Assembly (NCBI GenBank): GCA_900320085.1
Contig: ONRC01000034.1
Coordinates: forward strand, 1 to 64,000
DNA: 64,000 nucleotides
Direction: 5' to 3'
Origin: an uncultured Eubacteriales bacterium
Lineage (GTDB): Bacteria > Bacillota > Clostridia > Christensenellales > Aristaeellaceae
The position numbers were made by a program, and so were the translations under genes. Below are positions 33,563 through 42,370 of this stretch, in pieces. Under the pieces are notes generated by a model that saw only the letters and a list, made by a program, of their open reading frames with translations, did no database searches and had not been told where the DNA came from. The number at the start of each line of letters is the position of its first letter. Within the stretch, counting starts at the first letter, position 1.

Positions 33563-33900
33563 AGGTGCCATTGGCGCTGGATCTTTGCCTGATGGGCCTG
33601 ATTTTCCTGACCTTCGCCATCATTTTTGCCGTCAGGAAGGAAAAGGCCTGCAAGCTCATCGGCGGGTTCAGCTTCTTCACAGAAGCCCAGCAGGCAAAAT
33701 ACGACAAGACTCGGCTGGCCCGGGATTACTTTCAACTGTTCCGGTTGCTCACGATCGTAGTTTTTGCCGGGGCCGCTCTGTGTCTTGTCCTGGGCTGGCC
33801 GGCGTTCGTCGCCGCCATCGCCGCGATGCTGTTTCTGGTTTTCCGCGATTTTCATATCAATCCCGAGAAAGCCTTTGAAAAATACAAGCTCAATCCCTGA
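33559..33900 (+). CDS. DUF3784-like membrane protein
   Basis: 113 residues from ATG 33559 overlapping the previous stop. Three hydrophobic segments (about 5-24, 62-77, 80-94) surround ACKLIGGFSFFTEAQQAKYDKTRLARDY, which is the conserved cytoplasmic stretch of DUF3784 proteins. Function unknown; translationally coupled to the flavoprotein. Confidence 0.7.
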   Translation: MKVPLALDLCLMGLIFLTFAIIFAVRKEKACKLIGGFSFFTEAQQAKYDKTRLARDYFQLFRLLTIVVFAGAALCLVLGWPAFVAAIAAMLFLVFRDFHINPEKAFEKYKLNP

Positions 33901-33929
33901 TTGCGCATCAACCAAAGGAGTCTTTTCCC

Positions 33930-34871
33930 ATGCAATACATCGTCCTGGACCTGGAATGGAACCAGCCCATCTCCTACCACTCCCCCGCCTTCAAGAGCGT
34001 GGGGGGCAAGCTGCTCTTTGAATTGATTCAGATCGGCGCGGTGAAGGTGGACGAGAGCTTCCAGGTGGTGGATTCCTTTTCCCAGCTGATCCAGCCCCAG
34101 CACTACATCCGCCTGCATCCCCGCATTTCCCGCATCACCCACATCACCCAGGACGACCTGGCCGACGCCCCGGACTTTAACGAGGCCATGGCCGCGTTCG
34201 CTCAATGGTGCGGGGAGGATTACGTGCTGCTCACCTGGGGCTGTGACGACATTTCCGTGCTTTACCAGAACATGACCTTCTTCAAGTGCGAAACGGAGCT
34301 GCCCAAGTTCTACGACGCTCAGCAGCTTTTCGGCGAAGTGACCGGCAACGCGAAGGAGCGCAAGGGCTTAAAGGCCGCCATGGAGCAGCTGGAAATCGTG
34401 CCTGACGAAGAAGCCATGCCCTTCCACAACGCCGTCAACGACGCGTATTATACAGCCCTGGTGTTCGCCAAGATGCCCAACCCGGCCAAGGTGCTGGACT
34501 ATCCCCAGTCCCCCCGCAAGCTGCAGCATCTGGACCGGGCCAAGCGGGAAGCCACCTCCATCCTGCGCGTCCGCTCCATGAAGGACGCCCTGAAGAGCGC
34601 CGCCGCCATGAATCCGCCCTGCCCCATCTGTGGCAAGCGTATGGAGGTGCCGGAGGGCTATGTGCTCCAGCGCAACGACCAATACATGGCCCTGGCCGAC
34701 TGCCCCCAGCACGGCCTGGCCTTTGTAAAGCTGACCTTCGGCAAGAACGACGAGGGCAAACGCATCATGACCCGAGCCTCTTCCCTGGCCGACGAGCAGA
34801 GCCCCGCCTACGTCCACACCAAACATTTGCAGTGGGCCCAGAAGGTGGCGGCCCAGGAGGAGAAGGAGTAA
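33930..34871 (+). CDS. DEDDh 3'-5' exonuclease (KapD/ERI-like)
   Basis: 313 residues. Exonuclease motifs: VLDLEW at 4-9, the TQDDL segment and LLTWGCDDISVL in the middle, and HNAVNDAYYTALVF as the final His/Asp motif near 170. This subgroup resembles KapD and eukaryotic ERI/Snp nucleases that trim RNA or DNA. The C-terminal extension has a CPICGKRM zinc-ribbon half and a basic tail, unusual for KapD. ATG follows AAAGGAG. Confidence 0.85.
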   Translation: MQYIVLDLEWNQPISYHSPAFKSVGGKLLFELIQIGAVKVDESFQVVDSFSQLIQPQHYIRLHPRISRITHITQDDLADAPDFNEAMAAFAQWCGEDYVLLTWGCDDISVLYQNMTFFKCETELPKFYDAQQLFGEVTGNAKERKGLKAAMEQLEIVPDEEAMPFHNAVNDAYYTALVFAKMPNPAKVLDYPQSPRKLQHLDRAKREATSILRVRSMKDALKSAAAMNPPCPICGKRMEVPEGYVLQRNDQYMALADCPQHGLAFVKLTFGKNDEGKRIMTRASSLADEQSPAYVHTKHLQWAQKVAAQEEKE

Positions 34872-34980
34872 AAAGGGATTAGGCAAATAGTGATTCATTC
34901 AACTATGCAAATATTTATAGATTATTTTTTTGATAGCGAGACTGATCATAATCATATTGCTTGGGGGATACAGATTTATA

Positions 34981-35433
34981 ATGAAATGTGGGGAAACTAA
35001 AACGCATATGGTTAGAATGCTGAACAGGATAGGAGTCTCATTATTAATTTTGTTAATCTGTGCGGTTTGCTATCTTCTCTTTACTATGGCGTTAAGGGGT
35101 ATTGAAAAGAAAAATGCCATTAAACTATTCCAGCAAAACAGCATTGAATTTGATACAGCATATTATACTATGCAGAGAGATTCATCCGGTCATAAAGACT
35201 TTTCAAGTCTTTTTAATGGGGTTAAACACTTTTCAGTCCCTGAAGAATTGACAAAACTCAGTATTGATGAGATATTTTTGAGTAATGACAACCTCTTTTT
35301 TCACCTTGGGTTTCAAGTGCTAAATATGATCCCTCACGGATATGTTTATATAAATAAGCTTGAAGAAATCCCGAATTGGTACAAACTCACAAATATTGAT
35401 GGTAAGTGGTATTATTATTCCATCCCTCCTTGA
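34981..35433 (+). CDS. Hypothetical membrane-anchored protein, AT-rich
   Basis: About 150 residues if started at ATG 34981, 12 bases after a GGGGG run; a TTG at 34930 gives 167. One strong membrane helix (IGVSLLILLICAVCYLLFTM) then a polar extracytoplasmic domain ending YVYINKLEEIPNWYKLTNIDGKWYYY (fewer than 20 quoted as a motif: NWYKLTNIDGKWYYY). I do not recognise it. Its A+T content and AT-ending codons contrast sharply with all neighbours, suggesting acquisition from a low-GC source. Confidence 0.6.
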   Translation: MKCGETKTHMVRMLNRIGVSLLILLICAVCYLLFTMALRGIEKKNAIKLFQQNSIEFDTAYYTMQRDSSGHKDFSSLFNGVKHFSVPEELTKLSIDEIFLSNDNLFFHLGFQVLNMIPHGYVYINKLEEIPNWYKLTNIDGKWYYYSIPP

Positions 35434-35482
35434 TATTCTTCGATAAAATCAATATTTCATACGTTTGTTGGATGTACGCTGT

Positions 35483-35585
35483 GTAGGGGCGGATATCATC
35501 CGCCCGCCCTGTAAATCGTTACAGCGCCTTCATTTTCATTCCTACTTATAATTCAGATGTGCGGGCGGATGATATCCACCCCTAC
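35483..35585. repeat. Palindromic element with GTAGGGGCGGAT ends (family F)
   Basis: Terminal inverted repeats of 25 bases (35483-35507 and 35561-35585) with one mismatch and a 53-base centre. A fragment of the same family lies in the reading frame at 49401-49427. No other feature is seen in the 262-base gap before the kinase gene. Confidence 0.7.
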
Positions 35586-35695
35586 AATAAATCTGTATAA
35601 TACCTGGGATGAATCAATCAGCGCTTACCCGTGCCTTAATCCCTGTCTCCTAATCCCTCTTCCCTTTTTCCCAAATCCCCGAAAGGAGATTTTCT

Positions 35696-37132
35696 ATGAT
35701 CATCACCATGCTGGGAAAGGAGCAAGCCTTTTCAGCTCCCGCAACCGTACAGCAAATTATTAAGGCCATGGCCCCAGAATACGAAAAGACCGCCCTGGGG
35801 TGCTTTTGCGGCGGGAAAGCGCTGGAGCTGAACGAAACGGTGTCCGACAGCTGCTCCCTCCACCCCATCACCTTCCAGAACGAGGAGGGGCGCCGGATTT
35901 ACGAGCGCTCCCTGCGCTTCGTGCTACTGCTGGCGCTGCACCGGGTGCTGCCGGAATCCGACGTGCGCATCGAGCATTCCATCGGCTACGGGGTGTACAT
36001 GCGTTTGCTGGATCGGGACGCGGACCAGCAGACTGTGGACGCGCTGCAGGCGGAGATGGAAACGATCGTTCGGGAGAACCTGCCCTTCATCCGCGAAACA
36101 TGGAGCCGGGAAAAGGCCATCGAATATTTCCTGAAAACCGGGCACGAAGACAAAACCCGCCTGCTGGCCTACCGCCCCTACGATTATTTCCACATGTATC
36201 TGTGCGGCGGTATCGCGGAATACTTTTACGGGGTCATGCTGCCCTCCACCGGCTATGTGTCGGCGTTTCATCTGCGCCTGCACGGAACGGGCATGGTGCT
36301 GCAAATGCCCGCGCCAAGCGACCCTCAGCATCCCGCGCCCTTCGTGCAGCGGCCCAAGTTTCTGGAATGCTTTGCCCAGTCCAACCGCTGGTGCGACATC
36401 CTGAACGTGATGAACGCCTCCGACCTGAACGACATGACCGTGCGCGGCGAGCTGCCCCAGTTCATCCGCGTCAATGAAGCGCTGCACGACCAGTCCATCG
36501 GCGACATTGCCCAGGGTGCTTTCCAGCGGAAAGCCAAAGCGGTGTTCGTGGCCGGGCCGTCCTCCAGTGGGAAAACCACCTTCTCCAACCGGCTGTGCAT
36601 CCATCTGCGGGTGCTGGGCTTAAAGCCGGTGCTGGTATCGCTGGATGATTTTTACCTGAACCGGGATTTGCTGCCGCTGGAAGCAGACGGGAAGCCCGAC
36701 CTGGAAGCGCTTTCCGCCCTGGACGTGCCGCTTTTGCGGGATTGCCTCGCCGGGCTTTTGCGGGGCGAGCAGGTGATGATGCCACAATTTGATTTTACCG
36801 TCAGCAGGCGGAAAGAAAAAATGTATCCGCTGCAATTGCGCGACGATCAGATTCTGGTGATGGAGGGCATTCACGGCCTGAACCCCGCGCTGCACGAGGG
36901 CTTCGACCCGAGCCTCATCTGTAAGGTGTACATCAGCGAATTGGCCTGCCTGAACCTGGACCATCACAACCGCATCCGCACTACCGACGCGCGGCTGCTG
37001 CGCCGCATCGTACGGGATCATCAGTTCCGCGCCACGCCGCCCGCCGGGGCGAGGAAAAATGGATTTTTCCTTATCAGGAGCAGGCGGACTTCGTGTTCAA
37101 CTCAGCCCTGCATTACGAGCTGGCCGTGCTGA
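35696..37132 (+). CDS. Uridine kinase-like nucleoside kinase with N-terminal TGS domain, frameshifted
   Basis: 478 residues as read. A TGS/ThrRS-like N-terminus (1-60), an alanyl/threonyl-tRNA-synthetase second-additional-domain-like region, and a P-loop kinase domain with GPSSSGKTTFSN near residue 287 and KPVLVSLDDFYLNRD after it. This fusion is a known Clostridial nucleoside kinase type. After RRIVRDHQFRATPP the frame leaves the family sequence and ends in a spurious tail. The real C-terminus (GEEKWIFPYQEQADFVFNSALHYE...) continues in the -1 frame to 37311, so about ten codons plus a non-triplet number of bases were lost near 37040-37060. Confidence 0.8.
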   Translation: MIITMLGKEQAFSAPATVQQIIKAMAPEYEKTALGCFCGGKALELNETVSDSCSLHPITFQNEEGRRIYERSLRFVLLLALHRVLPESDVRIEHSIGYGVYMRLLDRDADQQTVDALQAEMETIVRENLPFIRETWSREKAIEYFLKTGHEDKTRLLAYRPYDYFHMYLCGGIAEYFYGVMLPSTGYVSAFHLRLHGTGMVLQMPAPSDPQHPAPFVQRPKFLECFAQSNRWCDILNVMNASDLNDMTVRGELPQFIRVNEALHDQSIGDIAQGAFQRKAKAVFVAGPSSSGKTTFSNRLCIHLRVLGLKPVLVSLDDFYLNRDLLPLEADGKPDLEALSALDVPLLRDCLAGLLRGEQVMMPQFDFTVSRRKEKMYPLQLRDDQILVMEGIHGLNPALHEGFDPSLICKVYISELACLNLDHHNRIRTTDARLLRRIVRDHQFRATPPAGARKNGFFLIRSRRTSCSTQPCITSWPC

Positions 37133-37311
37133 AACGCTACGCCTATGAATTGCTGAAGGAAATCCCGCCCGAAAATCCGGTATATCTAAGCTCCCGGCGA
37201 TTGCTGAAGATCCTTCATTATATTTTGCCCGCCACCGACGAAGCCATGCGCGATATTCCTCCGCTCTCGCTGCTGCGGGAATTTATCGGCGGGTGCACAT
37301 TATATCAATAA
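37055..37311 (+). pseudogene. Out-of-frame C-terminal end of the uridine kinase-like gene
   Basis: From about 37055 the second frame reads RRGEEKWIFPYQEQADF, then FNSALHYELAVLKRYAYELL to a TAA at 37311, the normal end of these kinases. No ribosome site precedes it (the GTG at 37093 lacks one), so it is the severed tail of the gene above. Confidence 0.75.
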
Positions 37312-37333
37312 ACTGAATGAAGCACCAAAAATC

Positions 37334-37383
37334 AAAACCGCTTCACCCGGCATCCTGTCATTGCCACCGGGTGAAGCGGTTTT
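37334..37383. terminator. Bidirectional terminator
   Basis: Perfect 17-bp inverted repeat (37334-37350 / 37367-37383) with A and T runs at its ends, between convergent genes. Confidence 0.9.
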
Positions 37384-37397
37384 TGATTGTGAAATAA

Positions 37398-37952
37398 TTA
37401 TTCCTCTACCGGAATGAAATCCAGGTTGCCCAGGAATTCAATCACCATCTGAATCTGGTCGTCGGTCAGGGATTCCGCGCCGCCTTCCACAGAGGGGAAC
37501 AGCACGAATTCAAATTCATAGCCTTCATAGATGGTGTACACGTCGGCAAACGCGTTATTCGCTTCCTTGACCACCATCAGCTTGGTGCCGTGGATAGTTT
37601 CCTGATAGGAAATCTCGACTTCGTATTCATCGGTGAAGGTGGATTCAATGTACGCAATCGCTTCGTCATCCAGATCGTTCAGCTTTTTCACTTCGGCGTA
37701 CATTTCGTCAAACATAATGGAGAGCATCAGGATGGGTTTCGCGGGGTCCTTGCTCAGGATGGTGCTGAGCAGGCCGCCATTATCCATCTCGGTGGTCTCC
37801 ATGGTATAGCCTTCCGGCAGCACGCAGCGGGCTTCAAACGCGCCGTTCAGATTCACGGTGCCCATGTTGGTTTTTTCCGCAGTTTCAGCCAGGGCTGCAA
37901 TGCAGCTCAGCGTCAGCGCGAGGCACAGGATCAAAGCAGTCAGTTTTTTCAT
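37398..37952 (-). CDS. Secreted hypothetical protein
   Basis: 184 residues with a clear signal peptide: MKKLTALILCLALTLSCIAA then LAETAE; a Cys at residue 17 is within the hydrophobic core rather than in a proper lipobox. The mature part is acidic with alternating strands (NLNGAFEARCVLPEGYTME and GYEFEFVLFPSV). I do not recognise a family; such small secreted proteins are common in Clostridia. ATG follows AAGGAAGGA. Confidence 0.7.
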   Translation of the reverse strand: MKKLTALILCLALTLSCIAALAETAEKTNMGTVNLNGAFEARCVLPEGYTMETTEMDNGGLLSTILSKDPAKPILMLSIMFDEMYAEVKKLNDLDDEAIAYIESTFTDEYEVEISYQETIHGTKLMVVKEANNAFADVYTIYEGYEFEFVLFPSVEGGAESLTDDQIQMVIEFLGNLDFIPVEE

Positions 37953-38003
37953 CGTTCTATCCTTCCTTAATTGTCTTGAATAAATGGTTGCGTTTGTTCC
38001 AGA

Positions 38004-38603
38004 TTACTTGCGCATCACGTAGGAGCGGCTGATGAAGCCGATCATGCCGGTCACGACGTCTTCAACCTGGTACCAGTTTTTCAGTTCAGCCAGCACGGTC
38101 AGTTCTTTGCCCTGGGGGCAGGTGGTGATGACCGCCGCGTCCAGACTGGGCGCCCAGCGCAGGTTCACCCAACCGGAAGCACGGGCAGGACGGGCAGTAA
38201 CCGTGTAGGGAGACACCCGCACGGCCGTTTTGAACTCATCGTTCATGGCGGAGAAGGTCGTGTTGCTTCCAGGGGTAGAGCTTTTCTTCTCAGGGGCGGG
38301 GGTGGAGGGAGTTTTGGGGGCGGGCTTGTATTCCATCAGGAAACGGCTCTGCACATACGCTACAAAGCCATCGCCGGAGGCCCAGTTGATCACGGTCCAG
38401 CCATTGGCCATCGTCATACGCACGGAGACCGCTTCGCCATATTTCAGGGAGCCGATCACGTTGTCGCCCGTCATCGGGTCTCTGCGCACGTTCAGGCTCT
38501 TGCCGTTATCCGTATACACATACATGGTCCATTCGGCAGAGGCGGGAATGAGCATTGCCGCCATGATGGCAATGAGCGCCAGGGAAAGCAGTCGTTTGGT
38601 CAT
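38004..38603 (-). CDS. Secreted SH3b-domain protein
   Basis: 199 residues from the ATG at 38603 after AAAGGAGAT; the longer frame runs into the upstream repeat-free leader. Signal peptide MTKRLLSLALIAIMAAMLIPASA, then two bacterial SH3 domains (SLNVRRDPMTGDNVIGSLKYGE near 35-56 and WVNLRWAPSLDAAVITTCPQGK near 140-161) joined by a Pro/Ser-rich linker. SH3b domains bind peptidoglycan or other wall parts; no enzymatic domain is present. It lies directly beside the prophage attachment end. Confidence 0.82.
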   Translation of the reverse strand: MTKRLLSLALIAIMAAMLIPASAEWTMYVYTDNGKSLNVRRDPMTGDNVIGSLKYGEAVSVRMTMANGWTVINWASGDGFVAYVQSRFLMEYKPAPKTPSTPAPEKKSSTPGSNTTFSAMNDEFKTAVRVSPYTVTARPARASGWVNLRWAPSLDAAVITTCPQGKELTVLAELKNWYQVEDVVTGMIGFISRSYVMRK

Positions 38604-38763
38604 GGTTACATCTCCTTTGGGCGTTTTCACAACGCCAGAATTATTTTGAGCGAAGCACGGCGGCATCGCATCAATAGCGGAAAGATACGCAGTCAAACAG
38701 ATCACAAGTCCAAGGCCAACCAAAGCAAAAACCCCCTGAAAATGCATGATTCTCAAGGAGTTT

Positions 38764-38814
38764 TGGTACGCCCGGTGCGATTCGAACGCATGGCCTTCAG
38801 AGTCGGAGGCTTTG
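38764..38814 (-). other. tRNA 3'-end fragment, prophage attachment site (att)
   Basis: On the minus strand the segment reads as the 3' part of a tRNA: a T-arm GCG-TTCGAAT-CGC, acceptor strand CGGGCGT, discriminator A and an encoded CCA (38764-38766). No D-arm or 5' acceptor strand follows upstream. It lies 82 bases from the integrase stop, the usual position for an attachment core. The anticodon cannot be read safely because the anticodon-arm side does not pair. Confidence 0.65.
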
Positions 38815-38896
38815 GACTGTACTTTGTATAATATTCTGGTTGTTGCAGTTCCCTATATGCGCAGAATATTATACAAATACCTTGAATAATATGCAA

Positions 38897-40114
38897 TCAA
38901 GAATTTGGGTTACCGACAGAATTACCGACAGTTGCCAATTTACCGAAGTGTTTCCGGGCGGACTGGATCGCTTTATCCTGCCGGGCCTGGGAGAGGTGGG
39001 TGTAGATCCGCATCGTGACCATGACGTCTGCGTGCCCCATCCAAAGCTGGGCTGTTTTCACGTCCACCTCGCCGGAATCGTACAGCATGGTGCAGAAGGT
39101 GTGTCTCAGGTCATGGCAGCGGATGGGGAACGAGCGCCAGGCGGCCAGCTGCTCGGGCGTGGCCCAGCGGCGGGACGTGCCGTTCAGCTCCTGTTCCAGA
39201 TTGATCTGGTAGGATTCCAGGCATCTGGAGAATGCGGATTCGGTCATGGGCTTGCCGGCGGCGGACCGGAGCACCAGGCCCTCTTTGGGTGCGGAGGCCA
39301 GGATCGTGTCCAGCGGGGGCAGGATGGGCACGGTGCGGACCGATGCCGCGGACTTGGGCGAGTCGATAAAATAGTCGGTGCCCTTCTCTGAGATGTGGGC
39401 GGACTCCCGGACATGGATTTCCAGGGCGTCCAGGTCAATGTCCCGATCATAGCGCAGGGCCATGACTTCCCCGCGGCGCAGGCCGGCATAGAGCATGATC
39501 ATGGCGGCATAATAAAAACGGTGATCCTGGCAATGGTTGGTGATGAACACGCGCTCCTCGTCGGTCAGGGCGCGGTGGGTGCCCTCGGGACCCTTGGGGA
39601 TAGACAACTGATCACATGGATTAAAGAGGATCAGCCGATCCTGGCGGGCGGACTCAAAGAGCGCGCGGGCGGTCATGGCTGATTTTTTGATCGCAGAGGC
39701 GGACAGGCCGCTGCGGGTGTTCAGCCAGGCCTGGACATCGCTGAGGGAGATCTCCTTCAGCTTCTTTCCGCCGAAGGCCTCTTTCATCAGTTTTACATCG
39801 TGTTCATAGGTGGCCTTGGTGCCGGGGCGAAGATCGGACTTATAGGTTTTCAGCCAGTGATCTGCGTAAGCGCTGAACCCGGTTTTATCATCCGCTTTCA
39901 GCCCGACGGCCAGCTCCTGCTCAAAGGCCTTTTTCTTCGCATTGGCTTCGGCCTGGGATTTGCCGTAAAAGGATTTTTTCTTTGCGACGCCGTTGGGATC
40001 CTTGTAACGAAGCTCGACCTGAAAAAGGCCATCCTTCCGACGGGTACGCCGGGCAGACGATTCCTTTTTCTCAGGCTGGGGAAACGCAATGATTTTGGAT
40101 GATACCGCCGCCAC
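38897..40114 (-). CDS. Tyrosine-type site-specific integrase
   Basis: 405 residues from GTG 40114, which follows AAGGAGGTG; the frame before it has no ribosome site. An AP2-like N-terminal arm-binding region (RRKDGLFQVELRYKDPNG), a SAM-like core-binding domain, and the catalytic domain with Arg in YAGLRRGEVMAL, Lys near SPKSAASVRTVP, HxxR in CHDLRHTFCT, His in WMGHADVMVT and the nucleophile in MRIYTHLS. It integrates/excises the prophage, presumably at the adjacent tRNA fragment. Confidence 0.95.
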   Translation of the reverse strand: MAAVSSKIIAFPQPEKKESSARRTRRKDGLFQVELRYKDPNGVAKKKSFYGKSQAEANAKKKAFEQELAVGLKADDKTGFSAYADHWLKTYKSDLRPGTKATYEHDVKLMKEAFGGKKLKEISLSDVQAWLNTRSGLSASAIKKSAMTARALFESARQDRLILFNPCDQLSIPKGPEGTHRALTDEERVFITNHCQDHRFYYAAMIMLYAGLRRGEVMALRYDRDIDLDALEIHVRESAHISEKGTDYFIDSPKSAASVRTVPILPPLDTILASAPKEGLVLRSAAGKPMTESAFSRCLESYQINLEQELNGTSRRWATPEQLAAWRSFPIRCHDLRHTFCTMLYDSGEVDVKTAQLWMGHADVMVTMRIYTHLSQARQDKAIQSARKHFGKLATVGNSVGNPNS

Positions 40115-40552
40115 GGTACCCACCTCCTTGCCGCGCCTATGATACCACGATGATAAAAGGGGCGGCAAGGGGCAAAATCTTAAATAATTGTTAAAGATTT
40201 AACAATTTCTTAACACAAATAACAAAATGAAAATGAATTTGTTACGCATGCGTTATGCATAATCGAAAATCCATTTAATAGGTATATACTGTGGATAACC
40301 TGCATAAAACAGTGTATAAAATATGAATATAACAAAATAACAAAATAACAGAAAAAAATATAGTGCCCCAAACTTTTTACATCGACCCCGGCTCCGAAGA
40401 AAAGTTTTGGAGGGTGGGTGTATTTCAAACTGTTATTTTGTTATTTCTGTTACAGGAGTCCGGAAAGCCAGGCGGCATAAGGGTTTTCCACATAACAAAA
40501 AGAAAAGCGGTGTAACAAAACTAAATTGAAACTGTTACACCGCCAGGGACTT
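40115..40552. other. AT-rich intergenic region with AACAAAAT repeats
   Basis: No gene. It contains tandem ATAACAAA units (40329-40351) and a 15-base inverted copy (40337-40351 with 40430-40444), a plausible operator or recombination-protein binding region upstream of the integrase, plus the terminator at 40507. Confidence 0.5.
40507..40543 (-). terminator. Terminator of the DnaQ-like gene
   Basis: GCGGTGTAACA (40507-40517) and TGTTACACCGC (40533-40543) form a perfect 11-bp stem followed on the minus strand by a T-rich tract. Confidence 0.75.
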
Positions 40553-41977
40553 TTATGATGATGTGCCCACTCTTGTGTATTCATCGGCATATTTCCAAGA
40601 ATAACCTGCAGCGTGTTTCTGCTTTCCTTTTGCAGCGTCACGGATACAGCTTTTGTCAATCTCCATTTCCTTGGCGGCACTGGCCACGCTCTCATATTCT
40701 TTGATTATTTCAGTGCCGTCAAAGGATAGTTGGAGCACTGGACGCTTATTCCCTGGTGTAGGCCTTTTGTTTTCTACTGCCGCTTTCTTTTCTTCCTGCT
40801 TGGCTTTTCTTACCTCGCGGGCTGCTGCTTGTTCCTGCAAACGCTGCTCTTTTTGTGCATTGGCGTTTTTCCTGGCAACCAGTTTTTCTTTCCGTTCCGC
40901 CATACCGCCGGGAAGGGAAGGATAAGGAATGTCTTTGTCGATGGCCTGCTGGCAAACTGAGATAGCGGCGTCAAAATCCTTCCGTTTTGTCAGAATGATA
41001 ATGGCTCGATTGAAAGAATGGAAAGCGGGGGCAGGCCACCCGCACAGCTCGCAGTATCTTCTGACCTGGTCAACAAGGCTGAAATCCTGATAGCATAGAG
41101 CAAGGATAGCGTCCATTTGTGCATCTGCATCGTCAGTATGTTCCTGCGCAAATTTATATTGATCTTCGATCTGGGTTGATAGCTTCATATGCAGCTGATA
41201 GGCTTTTTCCACTTCCAGCTTGTCAGACGCGGCTGAGGCGCACGCCTGGACGATGGCGTGAACAGCTTTCGCGTCATCCAGAGCCCTATGCGCCTGGCCG
41301 ATCTGGTGCCCGATATGGTCGCAGACGGTGGCCAGCTTTTTGTTCGGCAATCCTGGAAAACACTGCCGGGCCATTTTGAGGGAATCAGCAAACAATAATG
41401 GTTTGGGAATATCCAGTTCAGAAAAAGCAGCATACATGAATTTGATGTCAAAGACAGCGTTATGCGCCACGAGAGGAAAATCTTCGATAAACTCCACAAA
41501 GGATGGAATGGCCGTTCCGTAAAAAGGGGCGGAGGCAACCATATCATCCGTGATGTGGTTGATCGCTGAAGCCTCGGGCGGTATATGGCGGCCTATGCCT
41601 GGATTGACGAAGGTCTGAAACGTGTCCACGATCTGACCATCCCATACCTTGACCGCGCCGATTTCGATAATACGGCAGGATTCCGCATCGAAGCCAGTGG
41701 TTTCCAGGTCAAAGGAAACATAGGCTTTCAGATGCTTCTGAAAGAAATCCTCAGGAGATATGGGCGGCGGAGCTTCCAGAACAACAGACGTTCCCTTGGA
41801 TTTTTGAAGTTCATTCTCAGCTAACATCTTTGCATGTGCATACCCATCTACCCTTGGCTTATCTTCCGAAAATGGTTTTATATCGGAATCTTCACTCTTT
41901 TTTAAGGATTTGACAGAAGCTCTGATTACAAAAAATAGAATAAAGACAAAGGCTACAATAAAATACAAGGCATCCAC
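40553..41977 (-). CDS. Membrane-anchored DnaQ-like exonuclease with C-terminal NUMOD-like motif
   Basis: 474 residues. One N-terminal membrane helix (IVAFVFILFFVIRAS), then a DEDDh exonuclease domain: FDLETTGFD near 95, FVEFIEDFPLVAHNAVFDIKF near 165-185, and HRALDDAKA near 230. A helical middle precedes a basic KAKQEEKK stretch and a NUMOD1-like DNA-binding end (YESVASAAKEMEIDKSCIRDA). It lies 17 bases after the repressor gene and is probably in the lysogenic operon, so it is expressed in the prophage state. The membrane anchor is unusual for DnaQ-like proteins. Confidence 0.8.
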   Translation of the reverse strand: MDALYFIVAFVFILFFVIRASVKSLKKSEDSDIKPFSEDKPRVDGYAHAKMLAENELQKSKGTSVVLEAPPPISPEDFFQKHLKAYVSFDLETTGFDAESCRIIEIGAVKVWDGQIVDTFQTFVNPGIGRHIPPEASAINHITDDMVASAPFYGTAIPSFVEFIEDFPLVAHNAVFDIKFMYAAFSELDIPKPLLFADSLKMARQCFPGLPNKKLATVCDHIGHQIGQAHRALDDAKAVHAIVQACASAASDKLEVEKAYQLHMKLSTQIEDQYKFAQEHTDDADAQMDAILALCYQDFSLVDQVRRYCELCGWPAPAFHSFNRAIIILTKRKDFDAAISVCQQAIDKDIPYPSLPGGMAERKEKLVARKNANAQKEQRLQEQAAAREVRKAKQEEKKAAVENKRPTPGNKRPVLQLSFDGTEIIKEYESVASAAKEMEIDKSCIRDAAKGKQKHAAGYSWKYADEYTRVGTSS

Positions 41978-41994
41978 CTCTTTTTATATGCACG

Positions 41995-42351
41995 TTACGC
42001 CATCGAGGAAATATGCTCTTCTTGCCGCATTTCAGCCGTTTCAATAAGAGATCGGGCATTCTTCATAAGGAGAGATTTTCCGGTTGGATTAAGCTGCCTG
42101 AAAATCTCGATCAAGTTTATTTCATCATGATCATTCAAGGTGACAGCTTGAGAGGATGCAATGTCAGTTAATCCCAACAGATAGTCAACCGATGAGTGGA
42201 ATATTCCAGCAAGGGCTATAAGGGCATTGGTGTCCGGATCACGTTTGCCGTTTTCAATATTTGTGTAAGCGGCTCTTGTGATACCAAGTTTTTCCGCAAC
42301 CTGATCCTGGGTCATACTGAGATTTTCACGGATGGATTTAAACCGATACAT
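41995..42351 (-). CDS. XRE-family repressor (CI-like)
   Basis: 118 residues from ATG 42351 with AAGAGGTGA upstream. N-terminal helix-turn-helix: LSMTQDQVAEKLGITRAAYTNIENGKR at about 11-37, continuing into a short oligomerisation region common in phage repressors without a protease domain. It faces the Cro-like gene at 42496 across four shared operators, the standard lysogeny switch layout. Confidence 0.88.
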   Translation of the reverse strand: MYRFKSIRENLSMTQDQVAEKLGITRAAYTNIENGKRDPDTNALIALAGIFHSSVDYLLGLTDIASSQAVTLNDHDEINLIEIFRQLNPTGKSLLMKNARSLIETAEMRQEEHISSMA

Positions 42352-42370
42352 AACAATCACCTCTTATTCT

